A DNA stretch of 10,209 nt. It comes from UBA1138 sp036338615. Its GTDB lineage: Bacteria > Gemmatimonadota > Gemmatimonadetes > Longimicrobiales > Gaopeijiaceae. Made by a program: the position numbers and the translations under genes. This document shows positions 1 through 5,825 of this stretch, piece after piece; position 1 is the stretch's first letter, and each line of letters begins with the position of its first letter. The notes below the pieces were generated by a model. That model did no database searches and had not been told where the DNA came from. It saw only the letters and a program-made list of their open reading frames with translations. Where the stretch lies: contig JAYZBT010000425.1 of NCBI GenBank assembly GCA_036338615.1, forward strand, positions 1 to 10,209. Direction: 5' to 3'.

Positions 1-498
1 GATGTCCGCGAAGCAAACGGCAGCGAGCCGGCGAGGTGCGTGAGGAGAGGGCATGTGCAAAAGATGCCTGACTGGACGACCAGACATCAAGAATCGATTT
101 TTGCCGGCCGCTAACGCAGTGTCTTGGAATAGACCGTGGAGAAGGCCGCGACTCCGTCCGCTACGCAGGCGCGCAGGGCCGAAAGACGAGGCGTATGTAC
201 CCCGGCCTCAGGCTCGCCCACAGCAGTCCCCTGCGGAGCTCTCGATAGGGGCCCGAGTTGATGTCCTCCACGACGGCGCCTGCCCTGCGAAGCGGGGATA
301 CGATGTCGAAGCCAGTGGCGAGCCTCCCGTTGTGCTGGCCTGCGGTGACATATGGTGGGCGACCACGATGCCGACGGTGAGCAGCGCGACGAGCAAAGGT
401 CGGATCATGCCATACCGTTCGCCGCCGGACCGGGTCTTGGCGAGGTTAGGGTTCGATATGTGTGAGGTTGGCGCGCACTCTCAACGAGACACCAAGCG
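1..498. other. No supportable gene; possible gene remnants
   Basis: I find no convincing gene here. Frame 1 on the plus strand is open from the window edge to a TAA at 112-114 (37 codons) and could be the 3' end of an upstream gene, but I do not recognise it. On the minus strand a 66-codon frame (408 down to 208) opens with Met-Ile-Arg and a hydrophobic run that looks like a signal peptide (LLVALLTVGIVV), then becomes unremarkable and stops. It may be a decayed or frameshifted secreted-protein gene. The plus-strand frame from ATG 53 has a good GAGGAGAGGG upstream, but its Arg/Pro-rich product looks like a by-product of base composition. No clear promoter is visible in front of the gene starting at 499. 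Confidence 0.5.
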
Positions 499-972
499 AT
501 GATTTCGACTGTACCGTGTGGACGACTGGCTGCCGTGGCGCTTTTCGTGACGGCCTCCCTGCTCGCGCCTGCCTACGGGTGCGCACAAAGCACGCCCGAT
601 CTCGTTGGTTCATGGGCGGCAGAACGCTACATCATGGCGGCCGGTGGAGAGCACGAGGTTCAGGGAAGGATCTTCTTCTCGGACCGTGACTGGCAGGTGC
701 TCTTCTTCGTAGTCGATGAATTCGGGATCGTGCAGCGAGGCTCCGCGGAGGGTGGCACCTACTTCCTGGTCGGGGACGGGCTGGTCTTCACGCACCTCTA
801 TAACCTCTCCGCGGGCGAGGCGATGCCGGGGCTGGCCGCTCAAGAGTTACGCATGGTCTCGCGCCTACCGGCGGATGCGCCGACCGAGCCCACGCGGCTG
901 GCGGTCGACGGGGACTTGATGACGCTGTTCTTCCCTAGTGGAAACCGCATGACATTCCGGGGACGACGATGA
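499..972 (+). CDS. Secreted lipocalin-like small protein
   Basis: The 157-residue product starts with an N-terminal export signal: Arg9, then a hydrophobic stretch (residues 10-24) and a likely cleavage near AYGCAQS (25-31). Cys28 makes a lipoprotein possible, but the lipobox is poor because no Leu precedes it. The mature part starts LVGSW and alternates short hydrophobic and polar strands, ending with MTLFFPSGNRMTFRG. This pattern is typical of the lipocalin-like small beta-barrel families of exported bacterial proteins; that is inference from pattern, and the ligand is unknown. The ribosome-binding site before ATG 499 is weak. The stop codon overlaps the next gene's start (ATGA at 969-972), so the two are probably co-translated and may act together outside the cytoplasm. 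Confidence 0.6.
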   Translation: MISTVPCGRLAAVALFVTASLLAPAYGCAQSTPDLVGSWAAERYIMAAGGEHEVQGRIFFSDRDWQVLFFVVDEFGIVQRGSAEGGTYFLVGDGLVFTHLYNLSAGEAMPGLAAQELRMVSRLPADAPTEPTRLAVDGDLMTLFFPSGNRMTFRGRR

Positions 973-2459
973 GTCGGTCGCTGCTGGCTCGCGTGGGCTC
1001 GGTCCTGCTGCTGGGGTCCGCCGCCCTCGCGCTGGACGCCCCTGCGGTCGCGGCGCAGTCCGATATCGCTTTTCCGAAGGAAGTGTACGCCGAGCGCCGC
1101 GCCCGACTCGTCGAGCAACTCCAGGCTCCCATCGTGGTCCCGTCCGAGTACATGATCCGGGCCGGTGGAGAAAAAAGGCAGGAGCCGAACTTCTTTTACC
1201 TCACCGGAGTAGAGTCGCCTTACGCGATGCTCGTGATCGCACCGGACGGCTCGGGTGGGGTGAGGGAGCAGCTCTTTCTGCCCGCGCATCGGGAGTTCGC
1301 GGGTGCGCAGTATTCGTTTCAGGACCCACGGCTGCTCGGCGCGGCGTGGAATCGGCTGATCCGCCGGCTCGAACCAGGCGCAGCCGCCCAGGTATCGACG
1401 GGAATCGCGGAGACCTATGCGCTCGACGACTTCGCTACTGAGCTTCGCGCACTCACTGCGGGTGCAGAGCGCGTGTTTTTCGCAAAGGAGAGCGCGGACC
1501 TTTATGCACCGCCGGGCCTAGCCGCCCCGGTCACCATCCGCCAACAGCTGGAGGCGTCGGTTTCCGCGTCGCTCGGCGGTAGGGCGCTCGGAGACGCCAC
1601 GCCTGCCATCGAACGATTGCGCGTCATCAAGGACGCCTACGAGATCGATGCTCTTCGGCGAGCCGCCGAGGTCAGCGCGGAAGGTCTCCTCGAGGCGATG
1701 CGCAGAATCGTGCCTGGCATGAACGACCTCGAGGTCGCGGGCATCATGGAATGGGCGTGGAAACGTGCGGGGTCGCCGCGTGCGGCGTTCGTCCCGATTG
1801 TCGCCTCGGGCTCCGACGCGGTGTCTCTCTTCACGATCCGCTCAGAGAACTACAACTCCGTGAATCGGGTGATGCAGGACGGCGACCTCGTATTCATCGA
1901 CTACGGCGCGGCGGAGTGGGCGATGTACGGCTCCGATGTGTGCCGGACTTTTCCTGTCTCCGGGCGTTTCAGCGACTCGCAGCGACGGCTGTACGAGATC
2001 GTGCTCGAGGCCCAGCAAGCGGCGATCGCGGCGGTTCGACCGGGCGGCACCATCCTCGAGGTGATTCGGGCCGCGGCCCGGGTGTATCAGGAGCACGGGC
2101 TGGAAGCGAACGAGGACATCGACCGAATGGGTGCCGACCGTGTTTGGGGCCTCATGCCTTCCCCGACACACTATCTCACACAAGCCAAGGGCCTGACTCG
2201 ATACACCGCGGTCGCTGGCTTGGGCGTACGCGACATCGGTCACCACGTCGGACTCGAGGCGACGGACGGTCGCGACTACAGCACGCCGCTGGAACCCGGA
2301 ATGGTGTTCACCATCGAGCCGAAGCTCTACGCTCCCGAGCTCGACATCGCGATCATGATCGAGGATGTCATCTTGGTTACGGAGGACGGCCGGGAGAACC
2401 TCTCGGCTGATGCACCGCGGACGGTCGAGGAGATCGAGCGAATCATGGGAGGGGGATAG
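969..2459 (+). CDS. Secreted aminopeptidase P-family (M24) protein
   Basis: The 496-residue protein has a signal peptide (residues 1-29, ending AVAAQ), an N-terminal AMP_N-type domain (about 33-180) and a C-terminal M24 pita-bread domain (about 215-490). The family removes N-terminal residues that precede proline, using two metal ions. All five expected metal ligands are visible: Asp311 in FIDYG, Asp323 in GSDVCRTFP, His425 in GHHVGLE, Glu450 in FTIEP and Glu465 in MIEDV. By eye, three other histidines conserved in E. coli PepP (243, 350, 361) align with Phe288 or its neighbours, Arg421 and Thr432, so substrate preference or activity may differ. The start is supported by GGGGA at 959-963 and the ATGA overlap with the upstream gene. 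It likely works in the periplasm or outside, in peptide scavenging. The family is clear; exact specificity is not. Confidence 0.88.
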   Translation: MSRSLLARVGSVLLLGSAALALDAPAVAAQSDIAFPKEVYAERRARLVEQLQAPIVVPSEYMIRAGGEKRQEPNFFYLTGVESPYAMLVIAPDGSGGVREQLFLPAHREFAGAQYSFQDPRLLGAAWNRLIRRLEPGAAAQVSTGIAETYALDDFATELRALTAGAERVFFAKESADLYAPPGLAAPVTIRQQLEASVSASLGGRALGDATPAIERLRVIKDAYEIDALRRAAEVSAEGLLEAMRRIVPGMNDLEVAGIMEWAWKRAGSPRAAFVPIVASGSDAVSLFTIRSENYNSVNRVMQDGDLVFIDYGAAEWAMYGSDVCRTFPVSGRFSDSQRRLYEIVLEAQQAAIAAVRPGGTILEVIRAAARVYQEHGLEANEDIDRMGADRVWGLMPSPTHYLTQAKGLTRYTAVAGLGVRDIGHHVGLEATDGRDYSTPLEPGMVFTIEPKLYAPELDIAIMIEDVILVTEDGRENLSADAPRTVEEIERIMGGG

Positions 2460-2476
2460 AGGGCATGGCAGGCGGG

Positions 2477-2505
2477 TTGACGCGGCGCATGGGCTGAGCC
2501 AGGAT
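2477..2505 (+). promoter_or_regulatory. Possible promoter for the chorismate mutase operon
   Basis: TTGACG (2477-2482) matches the -35 consensus at five of six positions and is followed after 17 bases by CAGGAT (2500-2505), which matches the -10 consensus at only three of six. If real, transcription would begin near 2512 and include the whole attenuator-like leader. The weak -10 element makes this a tentative call. Confidence 0.25.
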
Positions 2506-2577
2506 GTGACCTCATTCGCACATTCGGAACTCGACGACTAACACCGTCTCACAGACGCACAGCGCCTGATTTATCGG

Positions 2578-2667
2578 CCTTTCCACTCTGCGGGAGAGGT
2601 GCGTGCGCGCGTGTAGATCGTGACGTAGGCACCGAGCGTCCGAGGCTTCGGCCCGGGGCCCTCTCCC
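2578..2667 (+). promoter_or_regulatory. Candidate antiterminator leader before chorismate mutase
   Basis: The segment GGGAGAGG (2592-2599) copies the 3' arm of the downstream terminator and can pair perfectly over eight bases with CCTCTCCC (2660-2667), the terminator's 5' arm. Two more pairs (2601-2602 with 2658-2659) follow one bulged base. The same segment can instead pair with CCTTTCC (2578-2584) in a local seven-pair hairpin containing one G-U pair. This gives four mutually competing segments: 1:2 local hairpin, 2:3 antiterminator, 3:4 terminator. The pairings are read directly from sequence; their regulatory role is inferred. I see no leader peptide rich in aromatic codons, so the signal that would drive the switch is unknown. 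Confidence 0.45.
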
Positions 2668-2690
2668 AGACGGGAGAGGGCCTTTTGTTT
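2657..2690 (+). terminator. Intrinsic terminator upstream of chorismate mutase
   Basis: A perfect 11-bp GC-rich stem (2657-2667 with 2672-2682) closes a four-base loop, AGAC, and is followed by TTTTGTTT (2683-2690). This is a textbook rho-independent terminator. It lies about 200 bases after the M24 gene and only 36 bases before the chorismate mutase start. It may end the upstream operon, attenuate the downstream one, or both. Confidence 0.85.
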
Positions 2691-2726
2691 AGCCGCACTT
2701 TGTTGCCACAGGAACGGAGCAGTGAG

Positions 2727-3077
2727 ATGAATACCACGACGGTGGACCGCACCGAGCCGCTGTCCGAGTTGCGCCAGAAGATCGATCGAATCGATCACGA
2801 TCTCGTAACGGTGCTCGCCGAGCGCTTCCGCCTCGCGGAGGAAGTAGGAACGCTGAAGAGGAAGACGGGGACACTGCCGCTCGATCCCCGGCGCGAGGCG
2901 GAGATCGTACGACGGGTGTGCGACGTCGCACGCGTCGAGGGCATCCCGGAGGAAGGCGTTCGCCAATTGTTCTGGGCTGTGATCGACTATTGCCGAGAAG
3001 GCGTGCTCAGGCGTCACGCGTCCCGAGACGAGCGACCCGGCGCGCCGAGCGGGTCAGCGGGCACTTCTCTCGGCTAG
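2727..3077 (+). CDS. aroQ: Chorismate mutase, AroQ class (monofunctional)
   Basis: This 116-residue protein converts chorismate to prephenate, the branch step toward phenylalanine and tyrosine. It has the all-helical AroQ pattern, and residues equivalent to the E. coli active site are visible: Arg16 in LRQKIDRID, Arg33 in ERFRLAEEVG, Lys44, and Asp53, Arg56 and Glu57 in LDPRREAEI. The position of E. coli Gln88 appears to be Val93 by eye, but that end of the alignment is uncertain. The tail after residue 95 is low-complexity and probably disordered. I chose ATG 2727 because GGAG (2716-2719) sits seven bases upstream; an in-frame TTG at 2685 lies just after the terminator stem. Prephenate dehydratase starts four bases after this stop. 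The symbol refers to the chorismate mutase fold class, not to dehydroquinase. Confidence 0.92.
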   Translation: MNTTTVDRTEPLSELRQKIDRIDHDLVTVLAERFRLAEEVGTLKRKTGTLPLDPRREAEIVRRVCDVARVEGIPEEGVRQLFWAVIDYCREGVLRRHASRDERPGAPSGSAGTSLG

Positions 3078-3081
3078 CGCG

Positions 3082-3969
3082 ATGCGAGTCGGGTTCCAGG
3101 GAGAGTTGGGTGCTTTCAGTGAGGAGGCCGTTCACGAACTCGTGGATCAGGCCGAGGTCGTGCCGTGCCCGAGCTTCCAAGCAGTCGTGCGAGGCGTGGA
3201 GGAGGGCACGCTCGATGCAGGTGTGCTGCCTGTAGAGAACACGCTCGCCGGCACGGTCGCGGGTGCGTACGACGCGCTAGCCGCTGGAGCCGTCGAAGTG
3301 GTCGGCGAGGTCGCGATCCCGATCCGGCACTTCCTGCTGGGCGTGGTGGGCGCATCGCTCCACGGCCTCGAGGAGGTTCGTTCCCATCCGGTGGCTCTCT
3401 CCCAGTGTCGCGCCTTTTTTGCCGCGCATCCCTCGATTCTGGAGCAGGCGGTGTACGACACGGCGGGCGCGGCCAAGGCGGTCGCGCGGGACGCTGTGCC
3501 CACCGTCGCGGCGATCGCCTCCAGGGGTGCTGGCGAGCGCTACGGACTCGACATTCTTCAAGCCGAGCTGCAGGATCGAGATGACAACCAGACTCGCTTT
3601 TTCCTGGTGAGCCGCCCCGGCGCGGAGGGCGGCGCGATAGGCGCACGCGCCGCGGGCCGGGTCTCTGGCGACTTCCCGTTCAAGACCGCATGGCTGGCCG
3701 AGGTGCCGAATCGCCCCGGCTCGCTGCACGGGCTCCTGGGCGTGTTCGTGGACCGCGGGTTGGACGTCACGCACGTTGCGTCCCGCCCCGCAGAGTCGCC
3801 CTGGACCTACCGATTCATCCTCGAGTTCGCCCACATCGATCCCGCGGATGCCGGTCGGGCTTGTCAGGAGGCTGCGAGCCGTGGGGCGCTCGTTCGCGAG
3901 CTCGGTACGTTCGTCGCATGGCAGCCTGTCGGAGACGCCGCCCTTGACGACTCTCAGCCGGGAGGGTAA
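3082..3969 (+). CDS. pheA: Prephenate dehydratase with ACT domain
   Basis: The 295-residue enzyme turns prephenate into phenylpyruvate, the last step before transamination to phenylalanine. The catalytic domain (about 1-178) shows FQGELGAFSE, LPVENTLAGTV (49-59), SHPVALSQC (101-109), DTAGAAK (126-132) and the DNQTRFF motif with catalytic Thr171. An ACT regulatory domain follows (about 200-282). Its two Phe-binding motifs, usually GALV and ESRP, read GSLH (213-216) and ASRP (233-236) here, so feedback by phenylalanine may be altered. ATG 3082 matches the usual N-terminus of the family, but the ribosome-binding site is weak, consistent with coupling to the mutase gene just upstream. Together the two genes are a split version of the fused mutase-dehydratase (P-protein). 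Confidence 0.95.
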   Translation: MRVGFQGELGAFSEEAVHELVDQAEVVPCPSFQAVVRGVEEGTLDAGVLPVENTLAGTVAGAYDALAAGAVEVVGEVAIPIRHFLLGVVGASLHGLEEVRSHPVALSQCRAFFAAHPSILEQAVYDTAGAAKAVARDAVPTVAAIASRGAGERYGLDILQAELQDRDDNQTRFFLVSRPGAEGGAIGARAAGRVSGDFPFKTAWLAEVPNRPGSLHGLLGVFVDRGLDVTHVASRPAESPWTYRFILEFAHIDPADAGRACQEAASRGALVRELGTFVAWQPVGDAALDDSQPGG

Positions 3970-3971
3970 CA

Positions 3972-4055
3972 ATGCCGACACTTGGTTCAGAAGACCGGCG
4001 CTGGACAATTCTGCGCGCCGGGGCCTTTTCGGTGATCAGACAATCGACATTCTGA
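3972..4055 (+). CDS. Possible 27-residue ORF in the leu leader
   Basis: An ATG two bases after the pheA stop is preceded at ideal distance by GGAGGG (3961-3966). The frame gives 27 residues with two Leu, one Trp and two Phe and ends at TGA 4053-4055. Codons such as AGA, ACA, CTT and TTT are unlike the neighbouring genes, so this is probably not a conserved protein. It could be a translated leader that brings ribosomes to the Leu-rich frame, because its stop overlaps the CTG at 4052 as CTGA. It could also be chance: the ribosome-binding site overlaps pheA's last codons. Confidence 0.25.
   Translation: MPTLGSEDRRWTILRAGAFSVIRQSTF
3995..4029 (+). terminator. Weak hairpin, possible pheA terminator
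   Basis: CCGGCGC (3995-4001) pairs perfectly with GCGCCGG (4015-4021) around a 13-base loop, and TTTT (4026-4029) follows four bases later. The loop is large and the T-run short, so this is at best a weak terminator for the mutase-dehydratase operon. Confidence 0.25.
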
Positions 4056-4144
4056 CGTTCCGCCTCGCTCCACTCGGCTCGCTCCGACTTATCGGGCTCT
4101 CCCTAGGGCTTACCGAGAGGGCGCCAGCCGTTCGTACCGGATAA
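4052..4144 (+). promoter_or_regulatory. Leu-codon-rich leader frame upstream of leuA
   Basis: In one frame, Leu codons occur at 4052, 4064, 4073, 4082, 4088, 4097, 4103 and 4109: eight in about 20 codons. The frame ends at TAA 4142-4144. The last Leu codon lies three bases before the antiterminator strand (4115-4125), and finishing translation to the TAA would melt that strand. This is the arrangement of a leucine control peptide. Against it, the frame has no ATG, GTG or TTG start anywhere between the end of pheA and the Leu codons; only CTG 4052 or ATT 4049 could serve. The Leu codons are spread out rather than consecutive. I therefore list it as a candidate control element, not as a gene. 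Confidence 0.35.
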
Positions 4145-4183
4145 CCGGAACAAGAAACGAACCGAACGGCGGCGGGCCCTCTC
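4115..4183 (+). promoter_or_regulatory. Candidate antiterminator of leuA
   Basis: GAGAGGGC (4115-4122) copies the start of the terminator's 3' arm and pairs perfectly with GCCCTCTC (4176-4183) in the terminator's 5' arm. Two further pairs (4124-4125 with 4174-4175) follow a bulged G. Inside this loop, GCCGTTCG (4127-4134) pairs perfectly with CGAACGGC (4163-4170), which also overlaps the terminator stem. Together they form one long alternative hairpin of about 18 pairs that excludes the terminator. The pairings are seen directly; function is inferred. No T-box consensus is visible. Confidence 0.5.
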
Positions 4184-4212
4184 CACTCAGAGAGGGCCCG
4201 CCGCTTTTTCTT
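4169..4212 (+). terminator. Strong intrinsic terminator (attenuator) before leuA
   Basis: A perfect 15-bp GC-rich stem (4169-4183 with 4190-4204) with a six-base loop, CACTCA, is followed by TTTTTCTT (4205-4212). It ends 25 bases before the leuA start. Because that leaves almost no room for a promoter after it, leuABCD transcription probably has to read through it, which points to attenuation rather than only termination of the phe operon. Confidence 0.88.
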
Positions 4213-4237
4213 ACTCGTACCTCACCGGAAACGACAG

Positions 4238-5794
4238 ATGGCACGCATCACGGTTTTTGACACGACCCTGCGGGATGGGGAGCAGTCACCAGGCGCGACT
4301 ATGACCGCGCTGGAGAAGCTGAGGATGGCCCACGAGATCGCGGACCTTGGCGTGGACGTGATCGAGGCGGGCTTCGCAGCGAGCTCTCCCGAGGACGCGG
4401 CCTCGATCCGCGCGATCTCTTCGGAGGTGCGTGGCGTGGTGATCACGGCGCTCGCGCGTTCCACATCGGGCGACATCGACGCGGCGGCCAAGGTGCTGGA
4501 GAAGGCGGAGAGCGCGCGTATCCATACCTTCATCGCTACGTCCGATATTCACCTGGAACGCAAGTTCGGTATCTCGAGGGAAGAGTGCATCGACCGCGCG
4601 GGGGAGTCGGTCGTCTATGCGCGCTCCTTCATGGACGACGTGGAGTTCAGCGCCGAGGATGCTACGCGCACAGACCTCGATTTCCTGTGCGAGGTCGTCG
4701 AGGTCGCCGTCTCAGCCGGTGCGACGACCATCAACATTCCGGACACCGTCGGATACACTTTGCCGACAGAGATGTCGCATATCATTGGTACGCTGCTGGC
4801 GCGCGTACCGGGACTCACCGATCGGGTCGTGAGCGCGCACTGTCACGACGATCTGGGCCTCGCGGTCGCCAACTCACTCGCGGCCGTCGCTGCCGGCGCC
4901 CGCCAGGTCGAGTGCACCGTGAACGGTATCGGTGAGCGCGCCGGGAACGCCGCGCTCGAAGAGATCGTGATGGCGCTGCACGTGCGCTCCGACCTGCTCG
5001 GGCACGAGACCGGAATCAACACGGAGCGGTTGTATCGCACGAGTCGGTTGCTCGCGCACCTCACGGGCATCGAGCCGCAGCCGAACAAGGCCATCGTCGG
5101 CCGAAACGCTTTTGCGCATGAAGCGGGCATCCATCAGCATGGCGTGCTGAGCGACCCCAGAACGTACGAAATCATGACGCCCGACCTGGTAGGTGCTCCG
5201 GGCACCGAGCTCGTGCTCGGCAAGCACTCCGGGCGCCATGGCATCGAGGCGCGCTACGAAGCGCTCGGATATACGCTCACGCGGGAAGAATTGGACCGGG
5301 TGACCGAGGACCTGAAGACGCTCGCCGAGCGTAAGAAGACCGTGCTCGATGAGGATCTGATCTCGATCCTGCATCACGGCATCATGGAGGACGTGGAGCA
5401 GACCTTCCGCCTCGCTTCGCTCGATGTGCACTGTGGCGGTGACGTGTCGAAAGCCAGCGTTGTCATCGAGGGCGGGGACGGCGCTCAACTGGAATCCAGA
5501 GCAGCCGGCGACGGCCCGATCATGGCCGCGTTCGCGGCGATGGAATCGGTGCTCGATTTTCGGGTCGTTCTCGACGACTTGACCGTGCGCTCCGCCACCC
5601 CTGGCAGGGACGCTCTTGGAGAGGTCTCGATCCACGCGCGTGTCGACGGCCACACGTTCACCGGCCGCGGCGCCCACACGGACGTCGTGCACGCCGCTGC
5701 CCAAGCGTATCTGCACGCGGTAAACAAAGCGGCGGCGGCGCGCAATCTCGAGGAAGCACACCTGGAGAGTACCGCCAACCACTGGGGCGTTTAG
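4238..5794 (+). CDS. leuA: 2-isopropylmalate synthase
   Basis: This 518-residue cytoplasmic enzyme condenses acetyl-CoA with 2-oxoisovalerate, the committed step of leucine synthesis. The TIM-barrel domain (about 1-270) begins with DTTLRDGEQ (8-16). Metal ligands appear as Asp13, His201 and His203 in SAHCHDDLG, with the ERAGN motif at 233-237. A linker region holds FAHEAGIHQHG and GKHSGRHG. The C-terminal LeuA regulatory domain (about 385-510) is present, including FTGRGAHTDVVHAAAQAY, so leucine feedback is likely. Length is normal for the type with a regulatory domain. ATG 4238 fits the family N-terminus; the ribosome-binding site is weak (GGAA at 4227-4230). It is the first gene of leuABCD and sits directly behind a terminator hairpin. 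The close relatives homocitrate and citramalate synthase are less likely, given the complete leu operon. Confidence 0.96.
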   Translation: MARITVFDTTLRDGEQSPGATMTALEKLRMAHEIADLGVDVIEAGFAASSPEDAASIRAISSEVRGVVITALARSTSGDIDAAAKVLEKAESARIHTFIATSDIHLERKFGISREECIDRAGESVVYARSFMDDVEFSAEDATRTDLDFLCEVVEVAVSAGATTINIPDTVGYTLPTEMSHIIGTLLARVPGLTDRVVSAHCHDDLGLAVANSLAAVAAGARQVECTVNGIGERAGNAALEEIVMALHVRSDLLGHETGINTERLYRTSRLLAHLTGIEPQPNKAIVGRNAFAHEAGIHQHGVLSDPRTYEIMTPDLVGAPGTELVLGKHSGRHGIEARYEALGYTLTREELDRVTEDLKTLAERKKTVLDEDLISILHHGIMEDVEQTFRLASLDVHCGGDVSKASVVIEGGDGAQLESRAAGDGPIMAAFAAMESVLDFRVVLDDLTVRSATPGRDALGEVSIHARVDGHTFTGRGAHTDVVHAAAQAYLHAVNKAAAARNLEEAHLESTANHWGV

Positions 5795-5825
5795 TGGCTG
5801 ACGCTCGCTCGCACCGGACTCACTG

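Noticed and set aside
53..502. 149-codon plus-strand ORF with a good GAGGAGAGGG upstream
   Set aside because: The product is Arg/Pro-rich, has no recognisable domain and looks like a by-product of GC-rich sequence. The ribosome-binding-like purine run alone is not enough.
2460..2600. Aromatic leader peptide controlling the phe attenuator
   Set aside because: Short frames, such as GTG 2506 to TAA 2541, contain at most one Phe and no run of Phe, Tyr or Trp codons; none has a well-placed ribosome-binding site next to the control region.
2685..2726. Longer chorismate mutase start at TTG 2685
   Set aside because: It begins within the terminator's T-run. ATG 2727 has GGAG seven bases upstream and fits the normal AroQ N-terminus.
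4051..4058. RF2-like programmed frameshift at TTC TGA C in the leu leader
   Set aside because: A +1 shift here leads into a frame that is not Leu-rich; the Leu-rich frame would need a -1 shift, and no slippery sequence is present.
3970..4237. T-box riboswitch in the leu leader
   Set aside because: I see no T-box consensus (AGGGTGGNACCGCG or its TGGNACC core) before the terminator, so a tRNA-sensing T-box is not supported.
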